NCBI GenBank assembly: GCA_007115705.1
Contig: QXEO01000339.1
Span: 6,133,386 to 6,197,385, forward strand
DNA: 64,000 bases
DNA from: Dactylis glomerata
Taxonomy: Eukaryota > Streptophyta > Magnoliopsida > Poales > Poaceae
Direction of reading: 5' to 3'
Shown here: positions 11,116-22,826 of the stretch, piece after piece
Layout of the letters: every line of letters starts with the position of its first letter
How positions within the stretch are numbered: the first letter of the stretch is position 1
Made by a program: the position numbers and the translations under genes
Notes under the pieces: model-generated
What the model saw: the letters and a program-made list of their open reading frames with translations, nothing else
Told to the model about the DNA's origin: nothing
Databases searched by the model: none

Positions 11116-12299
11116 CGCGCGACCAGTGTGGGGGGCAACGGGGACAAAGATAGGAGAAGGGAATGGAAGGGGGAGCCAGCACTGCCGGGTGTCCTCGTTG
11201 CCATGGAGGAGGAGATCAGGGAAGAAGGCGGCCGCCGTGACCAGGGTGGGTGGTGGGGGAACGATGGGGGCAACAGAAGGTAGAGCGGTAATTTTTTCAC
11301 TAAGACGTTGAACCGGGAGACTACCGAGCGACGGGGCCAACACCCGTCCAGACCCAGTTACAACGACGGTAGAATGGCAATCCAGGTAAGAAAAGTTAAT
11401 CTAGCGATTGCAACGGACGACATCGGGCCGCTCTTGCCGTCTTGCGCAAGATCCTACGGCTTTAAATGCTCGTTCGGGAGTGTCCTCAGATTCGCGGGTT
11501 GTTACCACACTTACAGCTTGGAGTAATACCTGCCCTACTATGCGCCACCATGTACAACGATTTTGCACTAGCCTTCACTGGAAAATCATAAGGATTTAGG
11601 AATTTTATTCGCTAACTAGATCTAAATTAAAAGTAAGATAATTTTGAAAATTGATAAATATCTAAAGAACCGATCCACTCTTTGATCAAGAATGGATGCC
11701 ACGATTCCAAGGAGAAGAGATTGATCTCTCCGGTAGCGCGTGTGCGAAAATGGTGAGAAAGCCTAGGATTGGCGACATAAGTCAAACAACTCTGATACCA
11801 CATAAAAGTAGATGAACCCTAATATTTCGTTGTTACCTCTTTAGTTAGTTCAAAAAATAACCTAACTTTTCCAATGACGTCCACATTTGTGATGACCCGC
11901 TAATCATATATAGTGCACAAAGCAAAGGAGAATGATCAATGGACCCTAAGGTTTAGGAGAGAGCTAGGTATGGCAGAGTTAGTGGAATGAGATAGTCTAT
12001 CAAGGGAGATATAGATGTGCATATTAGCAGAGATGTCTGACTCCATCACTCGCGCAGGTGGTCTCATGTGTCAAAAATTCCAGTTCGATGTACCTTAAGC
12101 CATGCCAAGGATATTTGATGCACCAGAGCCGCTAAAGATTAATAAGATTTTTATGTTGGGCAAATGATCAGAGATCGACTTCAGTCTAGCAGTAGCAGGC
12201 AGGTAGCGCGAAGAAATGACCCCTCGTAGGGAAGTTGCTTGATTTGTGGGCAAAGCGAGAGAGCTAACCATATACTTTTTCCACTGCTATTTGACAATG
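11116..12299. other. Unidentified sequence
   Basis: GC-rich to about 11300, then AT-rich. No ORF with a recognisable domain and no terminal repeats were seen. Confidence 0.4.
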
Positions 12300-12789
12300 T
12301 TTATGTGGGCTTGCGTTAGGAACATATTATTGTGCTCATGGAACCTATCTCGGGTCGCGGGGATTTCATAGCAATTGCACAAGGTCTGTCGGGACGGACA
12401 AGACACTCGGCGTGGGTTTGTTTTGCGGAGATGTGTTGGTCTTTATGGTTAATTCACAACAAATTGACTATCGAACAAACCTTCATAGCCAGACCATCAG
12501 CTGACTGCCTTTTCAAAATGTTATCCTTTCTTACAGAGCTAGACTGTTGAGCAGGCGACATGACATGGCTATGCTGGACGAAGCGGTGGTGGCGCTTCAT
12601 GGACTCCATGCTAGACTCCGAGCTGATGAGTAGTTCACTTTATGTGGCGTGAGTCCCTCCGACGAGTCTTGTTGCATTTGGTCTGGTTTGGGTTTGTAAG
12701 AATGCTGAAATCTGAACTCGTTTGTTGTAATCGGTGAACCCATTGGATTTATATATAAAGTTGGGAGAAAAGCCTTCCGTTTTAAAAAA
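12300..12789 (+). mobile_element. LINE 3'-end remnant
   Basis: Frame 12332-12550 contains CFAEMCWSLWLIHNKLTIEQ and RPSADCLFKMLSFL, resembling the C-terminal tail of Triticeae LINE reverse-transcriptase ORFs (the W.LW..RNK..IE pattern). It is followed by a LINE-like 3' UTR (ttggatttatatataaag..gaaaagcc) ending in an A-rich tail near 12783-12789. The 5' boundary is uncertain. It is a decayed, 5'-truncated copy. Confidence 0.5.
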
Positions 12790-13059
12790 TGACATCCACA
12801 TGTATCTCCTCCTAGTTGCACGAACTTGCTTAGTGCGTAAATGAGATACTTGATTAGCATCACGCCCAGCAAAAGAAACGCTAAAGCTAAGAAAAGATCT
12901 TGCAGTCTCCCTATGTCCCGGCAGATAAATGGCATGCGCTCTATTCACAGTGTCTTCCGCTGTTGTTTCGTTGAATACAATAGCTATGGGCTCGGGCTTC
13001 CATCTGTGCTCATGGCCGATAGGCGTTACACATTGCCCCATCACGCATTTTCGGTCCAT
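12790..13059 (-). pseudogene. Retroelement RNase H fragment
   Basis: On the minus strand, SFSVSFAGRDANQVSHLRTKQV followed by RRRYMW resembles the C-terminal end of a plant LINE-type RNase H (FxGRxANxxAHxxAK). The preceding FICRDIGRLQDLF lies in another frame, so a frameshift is present. It abuts the oppositely oriented LINE tail at about 12790. Only the last part of the domain survives. Confidence 0.5.
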
Positions 13060-13800
13060 TCAGTTTGTCCTCGAGGGCGGACGAGAAGCTCAACGGCCAT
13101 GAAGGCTCGGAATAGCCTTTCTTTTTTGCGATAATTCCACTAATCCGTTAATAATCATCAATAACAGTATAAAGAAGCCTAAAAGTAATAAGAATTACAA
13201 ATAGGTCATTGGACCACCTAGCGACGACTATAAACACTAGCACGAGCCGAAGACGTGCCGGCGTCCTCGCCCCTCCATCACCAGAGCCGGACAAAACTTG
13301 TCGTAGTAGAGCTTGTTGTAGTAGACAGACTGAAAATCGTCGTGCTAAGGCCCCAAAGGACCAGCGCTCTAGAGCAGCAACCATCGTCGATGATGAAAAC
13401 CGTAGATCAAAAGAGACTGACCTGAAACCACATAAACAATCACGAAAACCGACCAAATCCCAGGAGATCCGCCAGACACATGACTCCACGCGCCCTCCGC
13501 TGGTGCTAGACGCACTACTGAGCTAGGATAGGGCAGGGAGGACCTTATTCTGACTTCAGGATGTCGCCGCCGCCTCACCATCCCGAAGAAGACACAGACT
13601 AAACCTAGCTAAAACAGGGAACGGGGACCCTCCCGCCGGCGAGAGGCCGGGATCCTCCATACCTCCAAGGGCTGAGAGGCCATCGGAGGCGGGCGGACCG
13701 GCGCCGATGCCGATGGAGGGGACGGAAGCCCTAGCCGCCAGGGGGATCGCCTCTGTTATCTCATGTTTCTCATGTACCTGTTTGGAATAGCCTTGACCGA
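13060..13800. other. Unidentified GC-rich sequence, possible TE remnant
   Basis: Read on the minus strand, it has the low-complexity, G/T-rich look of untranslated TE ends common in Triticeae, running out into AT-rich sequence towards 13140. No reliable gene: frames on both strands are of similar length and lack domains. Confidence 0.35.
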
Positions 13801-15442
13801 GAGGGGATGCCATCATCACGTAGGGGCATCTATCTGATTTGCAGGTTGTCACCACGAGTAAACCATCAAGTTTAAGGACCTCCTTTATTGACTCTCGTGC
13901 TGTCACATGCATATTTGTGTGCTCCCCCCAAACAGTGATTGTACTGTCGAATCTAAGTGTAATGCATTCTTTATTCCATGTTCGCCTACGCCTAATATTG
14001 TCCAATCGACTTGCACCTTAATCGTCTCACAACCCCGGCCTACTACGCCGTACTACAAATGTAACAATCTCACCAAAACAGGAAATGCCGATGCTTACAG
14101 ATTTCCTAGACCTTAAATCCATTCATCTCCAAAAATAAAAATAATTCTCTATGCAAACTTAGGCTAAAATATCTCTGTGCAAACCTTACATACCTCAATA
14201 TAGAACAACCTGCTTGTGTGAAAACCTACCTCGTAGCTCACACAAAATGGGACGATTTCTTCCTAACTCGGTACGAATAATTGTTCATTAGTATTCCCAC
14301 TCCGACGAAATAAGCTGCTGGATCTTGTTGGTCCCCACTTATTCCTTTGCTTAGAAGAGCACATGGAAACAGGTTTTCAGTAATAGACATGGCTCATACG
14401 GAGTGTCAGGATCACCAAGTAATATCCATTTTCCACCGTTGGAAGCATTGTTAGCCCAACAGTGGCCCCGCCATAAGCAGCCTCATTGCCCACGCGCTCA
14501 AGTCTTGTGAATGGTGTTGACGATTGGGTCTCCTTAGTATCACCATGTGCTAGTGGAAACTGGTGCGGTTGGAGGAGTCGAGGGTGTTGTGGAGGAACCG
14601 TTGGGTAGGACTTAAGAGATGGTGTTAGCGATGCGGAATTGGATGGGGTCCTCAGGGTTCGAGGAGAGGAGACCGTTCATACTTAGTTGGCTGCTCCTGC
14701 CCAAACGGCTCCGAAGTTACAAGCATGGAGTCGGTTCTATTTACAACCCACTCAGGCATAGATGGGTTCGGGTTTACGCTAGGAAACTAACTCCAATCTT
14801 ACCATGGAGTTGGCTCCATGCCTGAACGATTGAGGCGAACACTCCTCATTCGTTTGTATATTGTTCAGTGAAAACCTACCGCGATTTCCAACTCCGTACT
14901 TGTTTCAATACCATTGATCGAGGCTACATATTCTCGCGAGTAGCAATTCCTTAGAAGTTGAGCCATGAAGAACAGGAATCACTTCAATTGTTTCTTAAGA
15001 ACATGCATATGTTGTATCCACAAGATTTTATGTTTTTTCTTGGGACTCGTACTAAGTTAAAGAAGGGAAAAAAAGAACGGGAACTATATGTTGGGTTCGC
15101 CTTGACAGTACCACAGTTGTAGTACTCCAGATCGCCTAGGGTAGTACTGCAAGTGTTTCTTTTTCTACTACCGCCATGCCTGTTCTATTATCTGTGTTCG
15201 TGACAGTTGCTTGAAGAAATAAATGGTAATAATGAGTAATAATTTTGGTTTAATATTTAAGGAATTAATGTGATGTGTTAATAGATTGAATACCATATGT
15301 AGGCCGCCATTGCCTGGCCAACAAGATTCACCTGTCTAAGTTGTGTTTCCTTCCTTTCTTGGCGATGGTTTCAAAAACATTCAAATTGCAGATATCACAA
15401 TGATGATTCTGTAGTGACCAGTGACCACCAATAACATTGTAT
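13801..15442. other. No recognisable feature
   Basis: Mixed-composition DNA with only short frames on both strands. No terminal repeats, RNA gene or domain was recognised. Confidence 0.4.
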
Positions 15443-15444
15443 TA

Positions 15445-15522
15445 CCTCTGTCCCAAAATGTAAACCTTTTTAGAGAGCTAAGTTAGCTCTCTAAAATGGC
15501 TTACATTTCGGGACGGAGGAAG
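15445..15522. mobile_element. Stowaway-type MITE (short)
   Basis: A near-perfect palindrome of about 78 bp: cctctgtcccaaaatgtaa.. against ..ttacatttcgggacggagg, with agagagctaa/ttagctctct at the centre. It is flanked by TA on both sides (15443-15444, 15523-15524), as expected for Tc1/mariner-type target duplication. Confidence 0.82.
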
Positions 15523-15524
15523 TA

Positions 15525-16020
15525 CTATATATGGCCATCAGATTAAGGAAACGATTGGCAGCAGGGGCCAACGATGATATGGGTCTTACAAGATAGAAGC
15601 AACTTCAGTCTACAGGGTTGTGCACTTGCTTTAGATTGTGTGGAAGACTTGAAGTGAATTGCTTTGAAGACAAAAAAAAACTACAAGTACAAAGAAACGG
15701 GAGATAATAATAAGATAACTGGACGGAAAAACGAAGTATGATGATTAACAAAATTGACGATATTACAAGATTACGCAGTTCAATCCAGATCTAGACCCGT
15801 AAAGGTACAAAATTGTTCTGAAATTCTGTGACAAGACTAGTGCAAATTAAACATGGGATACTAGATTTCCCTCCTAACTCTTAAGACAACTTGCTCAGTA
15901 TTCTCGCCAATCCAACAAATACAACCAATATTGTAGATTTGTAGTCTTGCTCCTCAACTCCTGCAGCTTATATTCCTCTTCCTCCGCGCTGATCCAGACA
16001 TGAAATCGCTTTGCATCTGC
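15525..16020. other. 3' flank of gene 1
   Basis: No gene seen. It lies immediately downstream of gene 1 (minus strand) and probably contains its 3' UTR. No single clear poly(A) signal could be picked. Confidence 0.4.
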
Positions 16021-17679
16021 TTAATTATAGATAGTAGTGGGCGCTGCCACTGTGGAGCCGTGGAGAAGGTTGTCGGCGATTGCGTCCCGCGCCACCACGG
16101 CGGTGGCGGAGCGCACGGGGTTCTCCAGGACCATCTCCTCGTCTTCCAAGTTGAACCCATTCAGCTCGTCGCCGAGCACATCGCCGTTGCGCTCGCAGAA
16201 GTTGTGGAGCACGCAGCAAGCTCTCATCATGGATTTGAAGTCATCCATGTTCCCTGCGCCGCGCTTCTGCAGCAAGGCCCAGCGCGCCTTGAGCCTGCGG
16301 AACGCGTCGAGGGCCACGCCGCGGGCCAGCGCCACCTTCTCGTTGAAGTTGTTCTCCGGCTGCGTGAGGTCGTTGCGGTCGGTGTAGGGCACCAGCGTCC
16401 AGTCCGTGAGCGGGTACCCCTCGCCGCCCACGAGACGCTTGCCCTGGGCCACCATCTCTGCCGCGTGCGTCGTGCTCATCACGCAAAAGATCTGCTCGTC
16501 GGAGATGGCGCCGGGGTTGTCGATGATGAGGTCTGTGAAGGCGCCGTCGGCGTCGACAGCCGCATGGAGGGCGACGCTGTAGGAGGTTTTGCCGTCGCTC
16601 CGCTGCGTGAGGCGGCGGCTGAAGTACTCTGAGGTGGCGGCGTTCGCTGGCGCCTGAAATTGAACGTGGGTGGTGTAGACGGCGCCGATTACGCCCGGGA
16701 GGCCCCCCGTCAGGTCCTGGAACTTGGCAGCGGCGGAGGCCATGGCGTCGGCGCCGCGTGGCCACCTGGCGGACAGCCACTCGGGCTCGACGATGGAGTT
16801 GATGGCGGCCGTGACGGAGTGAATGATCTTGTGGATGGTGCATATGGCGATGCCGAAGCGCCTTTCGATGCCGCGGAACTTGTCACCGGTGGCGAAGCGG
16901 TAGAGGCAGACCGCCACGCGCTTGGGGACGGGGATGGCGTCGCGGGAGGCGGTGTCCCCCTTGCGCACGTAGGGGTCCAGCATGCCGCAGAGGGTGTAGA
17001 AGGTGGAGCGCGACATGTGGAAGTAGCGCTTGAATTCCGCGTCAGTGTACCCCGCCAACCACACGCTCTCCTTCCTGCGAGCATTCGGCAGCGCCGCCAA
17101 CAGATCCGAGGCCTCGCTCCCCGTTGCCTCGCCGCCGGTTTCAATCGAGCCTGACGGCGAGCGCTGCCTCTTGGATCCACTAGCCTCCGGCGGCGCACCG
17201 CCCATCCGATCTGCACCCCTCTTGTTTCCCAGATTCACCATGCCATGCTCCTGCGGCGCCTCAGCCTCCACCACCGACTCCACCGTGTGAAAGGTGAACA
17301 CACTGCTGTCATCGGCACTACCGCCGCCGGCCGTCTCTTTCCCCACATGAGCCGCCAAAGACTCCCAGTCCCAGTCAGCATTAAACTCGAACCCACCATA
17401 ATTGCCATTGCTGGCAGGACCATGTTCCCTTAACCCGGACGGCGATCCCTGGCTATCGGATCCCGCCGCCCCTACCACCGACTCAGCCCCCTTCTTCCCC
17501 ATGATCTCCTCCTCTACATAATTCTTTTCCATGCCCTCCACTACCGAAGGGTTCAACATGCCCTCATTCCCTACCCCATTACCCGCCTCCACCAACGGCG
17601 GCAGCAAAGACGTCGGATAATCTTCCGATATAAGAAAAGCGGCCCAATCGAATTCCTCGCCTTCACCGTCATCGGCCAT
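16021..17679 (-). CDS. Gene 1: PIF/Harbinger-transposase-derived nuclear protein
   Basis: Intact single-exon ORF of 552 aa. The N-terminal ~150 residues are acidic and low in complexity. A basic nuclear-localisation-like patch (GSKRQRSPSG) follows, then a PIF/Harbinger transposase body: FHMSRSTFYTLC, a helix-turn-helix-like RFGIAICTIHKII, GLPGVIGAVYTTHV, GEGYPLTDWTLVPYTD and AFRRLKARW. In active PIF transposases the catalytic residues are the D of GAIDGTH, a D in the following strand, and the E of the ER-F-LK helix. Here they align with Tyr335, Asp394 and Leu457, so two of three are lost. With an intact frame and a close paralogue at 58604-60310, this suggests a domesticated DNA-binding or adaptor protein, like plant ALP1/HARBI1-type relatives, rather than an active transposase. 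No terminal inverted repeats were found around it. The start is the first ATG without a following stop; an ancestral start lies 22 codons upstream. Confidence 0.88.
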   Translation of the reverse strand: MADDGEGEEFDWAAFLISEDYPTSLLPPLVEAGNGVGNEGMLNPSVVEGMEKNYVEEEIMGKKGAESVVGAAGSDSQGSPSGLREHGPASNGNYGGFEFNADWDWESLAAHVGKETAGGGSADDSSVFTFHTVESVVEAEAPQEHGMVNLGNKRGADRMGGAPPEASGSKRQRSPSGSIETGGEATGSEASDLLAALPNARRKESVWLAGYTDAEFKRYFHMSRSTFYTLCGMLDPYVRKGDTASRDAIPVPKRVAVCLYRFATGDKFRGIERRFGIAICTIHKIIHSVTAAINSIVEPEWLSARWPRGADAMASAAAKFQDLTGGLPGVIGAVYTTHVQFQAPANAATSEYFSRRLTQRSDGKTSYSVALHAAVDADGAFTDLIIDNPGAISDEQIFCVMSTTHAAEMVAQGKRLVGGEGYPLTDWTLVPYTDRNDLTQPENNFNEKVALARGVALDAFRRLKARWALLQKRGAGNMDDFKSMMRACCVLHNFCERNGDVLGDELNGFNLEDEEMVLENPVRSATAVVARDAIADNLLHGSTVAAPTTIYN

Positions 17680-17709
17680 ATTGGCCTGATGGTGTGGACC
17701 GGTGGAGGA

Positions 17710-17745
17710 CTAATCCCTGGAACCGACGTGAGTCAGGTTTTTCAT
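17710..17745 (-). other. Short in-frame upstream ORF, relic of the N-terminus of gene 1
   Basis: An ATG at 17745 opens MKNLTHVGSRD and then a TAG. It is in the same frame as the MADDGEGEE start 22 codons downstream. Gene 2 begins MKNLSHVGSEHY at the equivalent place and reads through. The TAG corresponds to a TAC (Tyr) codon in gene 2. It is therefore either a relic of the ancestral N-terminus or a functional uORF. Confidence 0.75.
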
Positions 17746-17900
17746 CTAACTACAGTTCTGTGGAGTGGAATCGATGGTGGCTGAGAAGAGAAATGAGATG
17801 AAGAGAAGAGGATAGATGAGACGGTGGTCGGAGATAGATTGGAAAGAGAAGAGCGGCGAGGGTTGGTGATGCCCCGATGGAGAAGGACGCAGGAGGGGCG

Positions 17901-17910
17901 CTATATATAG
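17901..17910 (-). promoter_or_regulatory. TATA box of gene 1
   Basis: ctatatatag, palindromic enough to read as TATA on the minus strand, lies about 155 bp upstream of the upstream ATG. The same box in the same surroundings precedes gene 2 (60572-60581), which supports its use. Confidence 0.65.
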
Positions 17911-18356
17911 GTCTTTCGGATCGTGGAGGTGGGCGCGCACGCGGTGTTTTTCGCGAGATGGAAGGCGGGTAGCGGCGGCGCGAGAGCGGCGATAATTTGA
18001 GAAACCCTAGTGAGTGTGGTAGTACTTCTGCGATGGGCCGGGGATTTAGGATATGGATCGCGTCAGAAACTTGATCGTGCGTCCTCCGCTCGTTTGGTCC
18101 CATTTCGGGAAAGATATTCCTACCTAATTAGGTCACCGGCGCCGCGCACACGAAGGGATATGTATTGCTTCTTCCTAGCTGAACGATACGTATGTGTGGT
18201 AGGTTACACTATGTTTCTGTAACGAAATGTTGTGCCGTGTCACGTGGGCCGGAATTTGCCTGAACCGGCCTACTACGTGCGTGTGTGTGCCTGTGTCTAA
18301 AGAAAAGAAAGAGTTGACATGTTGATGCTACGTACGGTCCTTTAGCGCTTAACTGG
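17911..18356 (-). promoter_or_regulatory. Upstream region of gene 1 shared with gene 2
   Basis: Stretches match the DNA upstream of gene 2: aaccctagtg (18003-18012), gcgtcc..cgttygg (18079-18095) and tgtctaaagaaa (about 18293-18304). Order is conserved, with a LINE and a MITE interrupting the gene 2 copy. This is ancestral promoter DNA duplicated along with the gene. Confidence 0.6.
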
Positions 18357-19455
18357 TTTTTTCGAGAACCTGCAGATGCGCGTCATTATATTAAGCTTAA
18401 GAGAGGAAAAGTTTTACATCCCGAAGAGGGCTTACCATATGCAAAGCACCACGCAGGGTGCTGTAGGGGAAGGACTGGCATACTACTCGCGCCCTCCCAC
18501 GCCTACAAGCGACCCAAATGTGTCGCCACCCTTCTACAATGGAGTAACGAACCCTGCTCGCCGGCGACGGAGAGTTTTTGAATACTTTGGCGTTTCGCTC
18601 AAGCCAAAGCGAACGAAGGGTTAACATGATGAGGGAGTTGGCAGTCCTGGCGTCCTTCTTGGAGAGCATTACCGCTGTTGCTGGCCACCACTCCCGGATG
18701 CAGCTCTGGTTGTTTGGCACCGCGAAAGCGACCCCTAGGCACACGTTGATCCCGGTCCAAATGCTGATGGCAAAGGGGCACCATAGCGAGAGGTGGTTAA
18801 TAGTCTCATACGCTGCCACACACAAAGGGCATGCGGTGTGGGATGGCAAGCTGCGGCGAAGATGGCGGTCAGCAATCCAACACCTCCCCCGCAAAGAAAA
18901 CCAAGCATGGAACTTGAACTTGTAGGGGGCAAAGGAGTGCCAAACCTTCGACGCACCCGGAAGCACGGTCGAGCCGTGGAAGAAGGCGTGGTATGCCATC
19001 TTGGAGGAGAAGGAACCATCGGCCATCCACTTCCAAGTGAAACCGTCATCGTTGTACGCATTATGTGGAATGGCTACGATCGCCTCCCAAAGCTTGAAGA
19101 ACTGCACCACCGCGTCAACCGACAGCTCGCCAGAGATGTCGCGAACCCAGGAGGACCCCCTCTTCCACTGTCTGCCGCCCCACAACCATAGGTAGCACCA
19201 TGGCAAGCACGGCCATCGCAACCTACGTGACATCTAGACCAGCAATCCAGGGGTCATCCCAGAAATAGATATGTCGCCTGGTGCCGATGGTGATGATGAC
19301 AGAGGCGTTGTAGATCGCTTTGGCCTCCGGTGAGACGCGGAACTTTAGCCCAACCCAAGGCCTGTCCGAAGCAGTCCTTTGTAGCCAAATCTGACGCACG
19401 CGAAGGGTCGCGTTTAGCCACCACAAATGGTGCAGCCCTAGTCCACCAAGGTGTT
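18357..19455 (-). mobile_element. 5'-truncated LINE with zinc-binding RT domain
   Basis: On the minus strand, two frames joined by a frameshift near 19230 read as a LINE ORF2 C-terminus. The first (about 19426-19223) has RPWVGLKFRVSPEAKA and FWDDPWI. The second (to 18397) has FTWKWMADGSFSSKMAY, KVWHSFAPYKFKFHAWF, and the zf-RVT Cys/His pattern CPLCVAAYETINHLSLWCPFA, ending in SLWLERNAKVF. A T run at 18357-18362 is the reverse of a short poly(A) tail. I could not find matching target duplications, and the 5' end (right side) is approximate. It is a dead copy lying at the far edge of the gene 1 promoter homology. Confidence 0.8.
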
Positions 19456-21011
19456 TAGGATTCTACCATGAAGCATGAATAGTTTTCTATCTATCAAATC
19501 TGGGTTACATACCGTAGTCAAAAATATCAACATTAACATAACTTATTTTGATGTTGATAACAAGACAACAAAATTGTCGAAACAATTGTCTCGCTTCCAT
19601 AATATGATTTCTTACCTAGGCACTGTCCTACGGCGAAGTCATGTTTGACATGTGAAGAATCAGGATTGATATAAATATGTCGGCGACCGGGGTCGTGTGA
19701 CGAGATCTCCATGGAAATGCTTTCTGATGGGTGTCGCTCGTGTGTATAAAAACCATGTGTACATTTACGTACTCGAGCTAGATTTTGTAACTAGGGGAGA
19801 GATTGCATTGCAGATGTAATAGTTGATAGATTATAAGGCATAACTGTTTATTGCGCAAAACATAAGTAGTTCATCTAGTTGATTATGCACCGGCCATGGA
19901 TTGTAAGAAGCTCACAGGCGTTATGGATACACATAGATGTCCACGTGAATAGCACAATTAATCAATTGTGTACATGCATTAACACATAAGAAATTGCGCT
20001 TCATGAAGAGTTATAACAGAAGCATGATCATAACAGAGTTACATATGAGTGTCATGGTCGAATCAAATCCAAGGTTTCATAATATAAGAGGGACTTGGTA
20101 ACTCTAGCAACCATGATTACTGTTGGTTAATGAATTACATCTTGGAAATTCTGAATGTTTTGAACTAAATTGAGAAAAGATGTTAAAATGCATTTTGTTG
20201 GGTCTAAATACGCTTACAGAATTGGCACCCAAAAAATATCGCCTAATACCATAAAGGATCAAGGTTCTCATATCTTCAAAATGATGATGTCGTTATTGTT
20301 GTTTTTCCTTGAACTGAGTCTTGAATGGAAAAGTATTATTTGGAAAAGATGTGTTGCATCATTCGAGGGACTAGAGATAAGATTAATCAATTCATGCAGC
20401 CCTATAACAAAAAGAAAAATCTTCAACTAGTAGGGTGACATGCATGTTTGCGCCGCAAGATTTGTACTTGCAAGTACATATATAAGTGGTAATGCAGTTT
20501 GACACAATCATCTCTATGAGTGTGTAACTTTTACCATTATTTTCTATGCAAGTGTGTTTGTAAAAGAACTGTAAACAATGATATCAATACTAAAAAAATG
20601 TGACACTAAAAGTATACTTCTATTTTTAATTGACTAATCTAAAAAAATGTACAGGGCATTTGCATGAGGCAGTATCCGACACACATATAAGTATATTGTG
20701 ACATACTTGGCATATTTTGTGCTTCTAGCTCTTTTCATCGCGTATGCAACACCATCCTTCTTGCTTTGCACAACAAGCTCGCAGAGATTGCACATTAGCA
20801 TTAGATCAGTTCATTGACCATACTTGAATCTATGTCTACACTTCGTATGTGTGATAGGGTGGTCCTTCTATATGTATCACATCTGATTCTCTTCTAGTCA
20901 TCGTGAACTTGTTCTTCATTGATGAACAATTCATGACTGCTTCCTCTTTACTCGTTAATTATAGTTTTGGAGTCAGGACCTATTAATTTGTGTGGCTAGT
21001 CGAAGAAATAC
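19456..21011. other. No recognisable feature
   Basis: AT-rich intergenic DNA. ORFs are short and without domains (for example 20170-20430). No terminal repeats were recognised. Confidence 0.4.
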
Positions 21012-21016
21012 TGCAT

Positions 21017-22649
21017 TGATACGTCTCAAACGTATCTATAATTTTTGATGCTCCATACTTGTTCTAACACCATTTGCTTTGTGTTTTGTTACACTTCGTG
21101 GCGTTTTTATGCATTTTCCGAAACTAACCTATTAACAAGATGCCACAGTGCCAGTTCCCTATTTTCTGCTATTTTTGTGTTTCAGAAAAGTTACACAGGA
21201 AATATTCTCGGAATTGGACGAAAAAAAGCCGAACCTCCTATTTTTACCGAAGCTTCGCGAAGACCGAAGATGACACGGAGGAGGGCTAGGGGCCAGCCTC
21301 ACCACCAGGGGGTGCGGCCCAGCCCCTGGCCGCGCCCACCTGTGGTGAGACCGCCTGGTCCACCTCCTGACGCTCCCCCTTCGCCTATAAAGTCCCCTCG
21401 ACGGGAAAAACCTAAGGGACGGATCACTTTTCCTCGAAAAATACTGCAAGTCGCCGCCGTCGTCGAAACGAGATTGGGAGGATCCAGGAGCTCTTCTCGG
21501 CACCCTGCCGGAGGGGGGAATACCTGCCGGAGGCCTTCTCCACCACCATGGTCGCCTCCGGAGTAATGTGTGAGTAATCTACCTTGGACTACAGGTCCAT
21601 AGCAGTAGCTAGATGGTTGTCTTCTCCACCATATGCTTCATGTTTAGATCTTGTGAGCTGCCCTACATGATCAAGATCATCTTTATGTAATCATACATGT
21701 TGTGTTTGTTGGGATCCGATGAGTATTGGTACTATGTTAAGTTGATGTGCTGAATTATATATCTTATGTTATCTCTATGTTGTTTATGATCTTGCATGCT
21801 TTCCGTTGCTAGTAGCTATTTTGGCCGAGTAGATGCTAGTGACTCCAAGAGGGAGTATTTATGCTCGATAGTTGGGTTCATGCCTCAATTTAATCTGGGG
21901 GAGTGACAAATACCTCTAAGGTTGTAGATGTGTTGTTGCCACTAGGGAGAAAACAATATTCTTATGTTCAAGGACATTTACTTTATTTACATTACGCACT
22001 TTGCTTAATGCAATTATCTGTTGTTCGCAACTTAATACTCAAGGGGTCCTCGGATGATTCCCCGTGAGTGGATTATTAGTCATAGATGCAGTTGGATTAC
22101 GGTCTATGTATTTTGTCGTAATGCCCAAAGTGAACCTCATAGTGATCCTCGTGACGTATGTATGTTATCTTTACTTTATCAATTGCCCAACTATAATTTA
22201 TTTACCCAGCATGTTATTATTTATCTTATGGAGAGACGCCACTAGTGAACTGTGGACCCCGGTCCAATTTCCTTATATTGTTTTACCGTTTTACTATTAC
22301 TCGCTCTCTTTACTTTACTTGCATTACTATTATCCTTTTACCACTCGATACGCTCAATCCTTTGTTTACAGCAAACCAGTGAGATTGACAACCTCATCGT
22401 AAGTTGGGAGCAAAGTTCTTGGTTGTGTTGTGTGCAGGTTTCACGTTGCTGCTGGGTGAAAGACACACCAACAAGTTTTCTGGCACCATTGTCCGGTGTG
22501 TCACGAAGCTAGCAAGCATCACCTTCTAAAGTTTGGCTTTTTCCTACTGGTTCGATAAACCTTGGTTTCACAACTGAGGGAAGACTTGCTACTATGCTCA
22601 TCATACCTTCCTCTTGGGATTCCCAACGGGTTGTACTTACACGCCATCA
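21017..22649 (+). repeat. F 5' LTR
   Basis: Starts TGATACGTCTCAAACG and ends CGCCATCA. It has a TATA-like cctataaag near 21383. Its first ~250 bp resemble the E1/J LTR; the rest does not. Confidence 0.9.
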
Positions 22650-22659
22650 AGCAGTTTTC

Positions 22660-22677
22660 TGGCGCCGTTGCTGGGGA
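22660..22677 (+). other. F primer-binding site
   Basis: TGGCGCCGTTGCTGGGGA, tRNA-Asp type with one C-to-T change. Confidence 0.85.
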
Positions 22678-22826
22678 GGAAGAAGACTTCTGCAAGGGGA
22701 GTCTCGCACGCATAATCTTTTACTTTATTTTAGTTTTGCTTTATTTTATTTTTTCTTGCATTGTTTTATCGAAAATAAAAAAATTAGTTTCCTTTATAGT
22801 TGTTACTTTATTACTCTTAGTTCATT

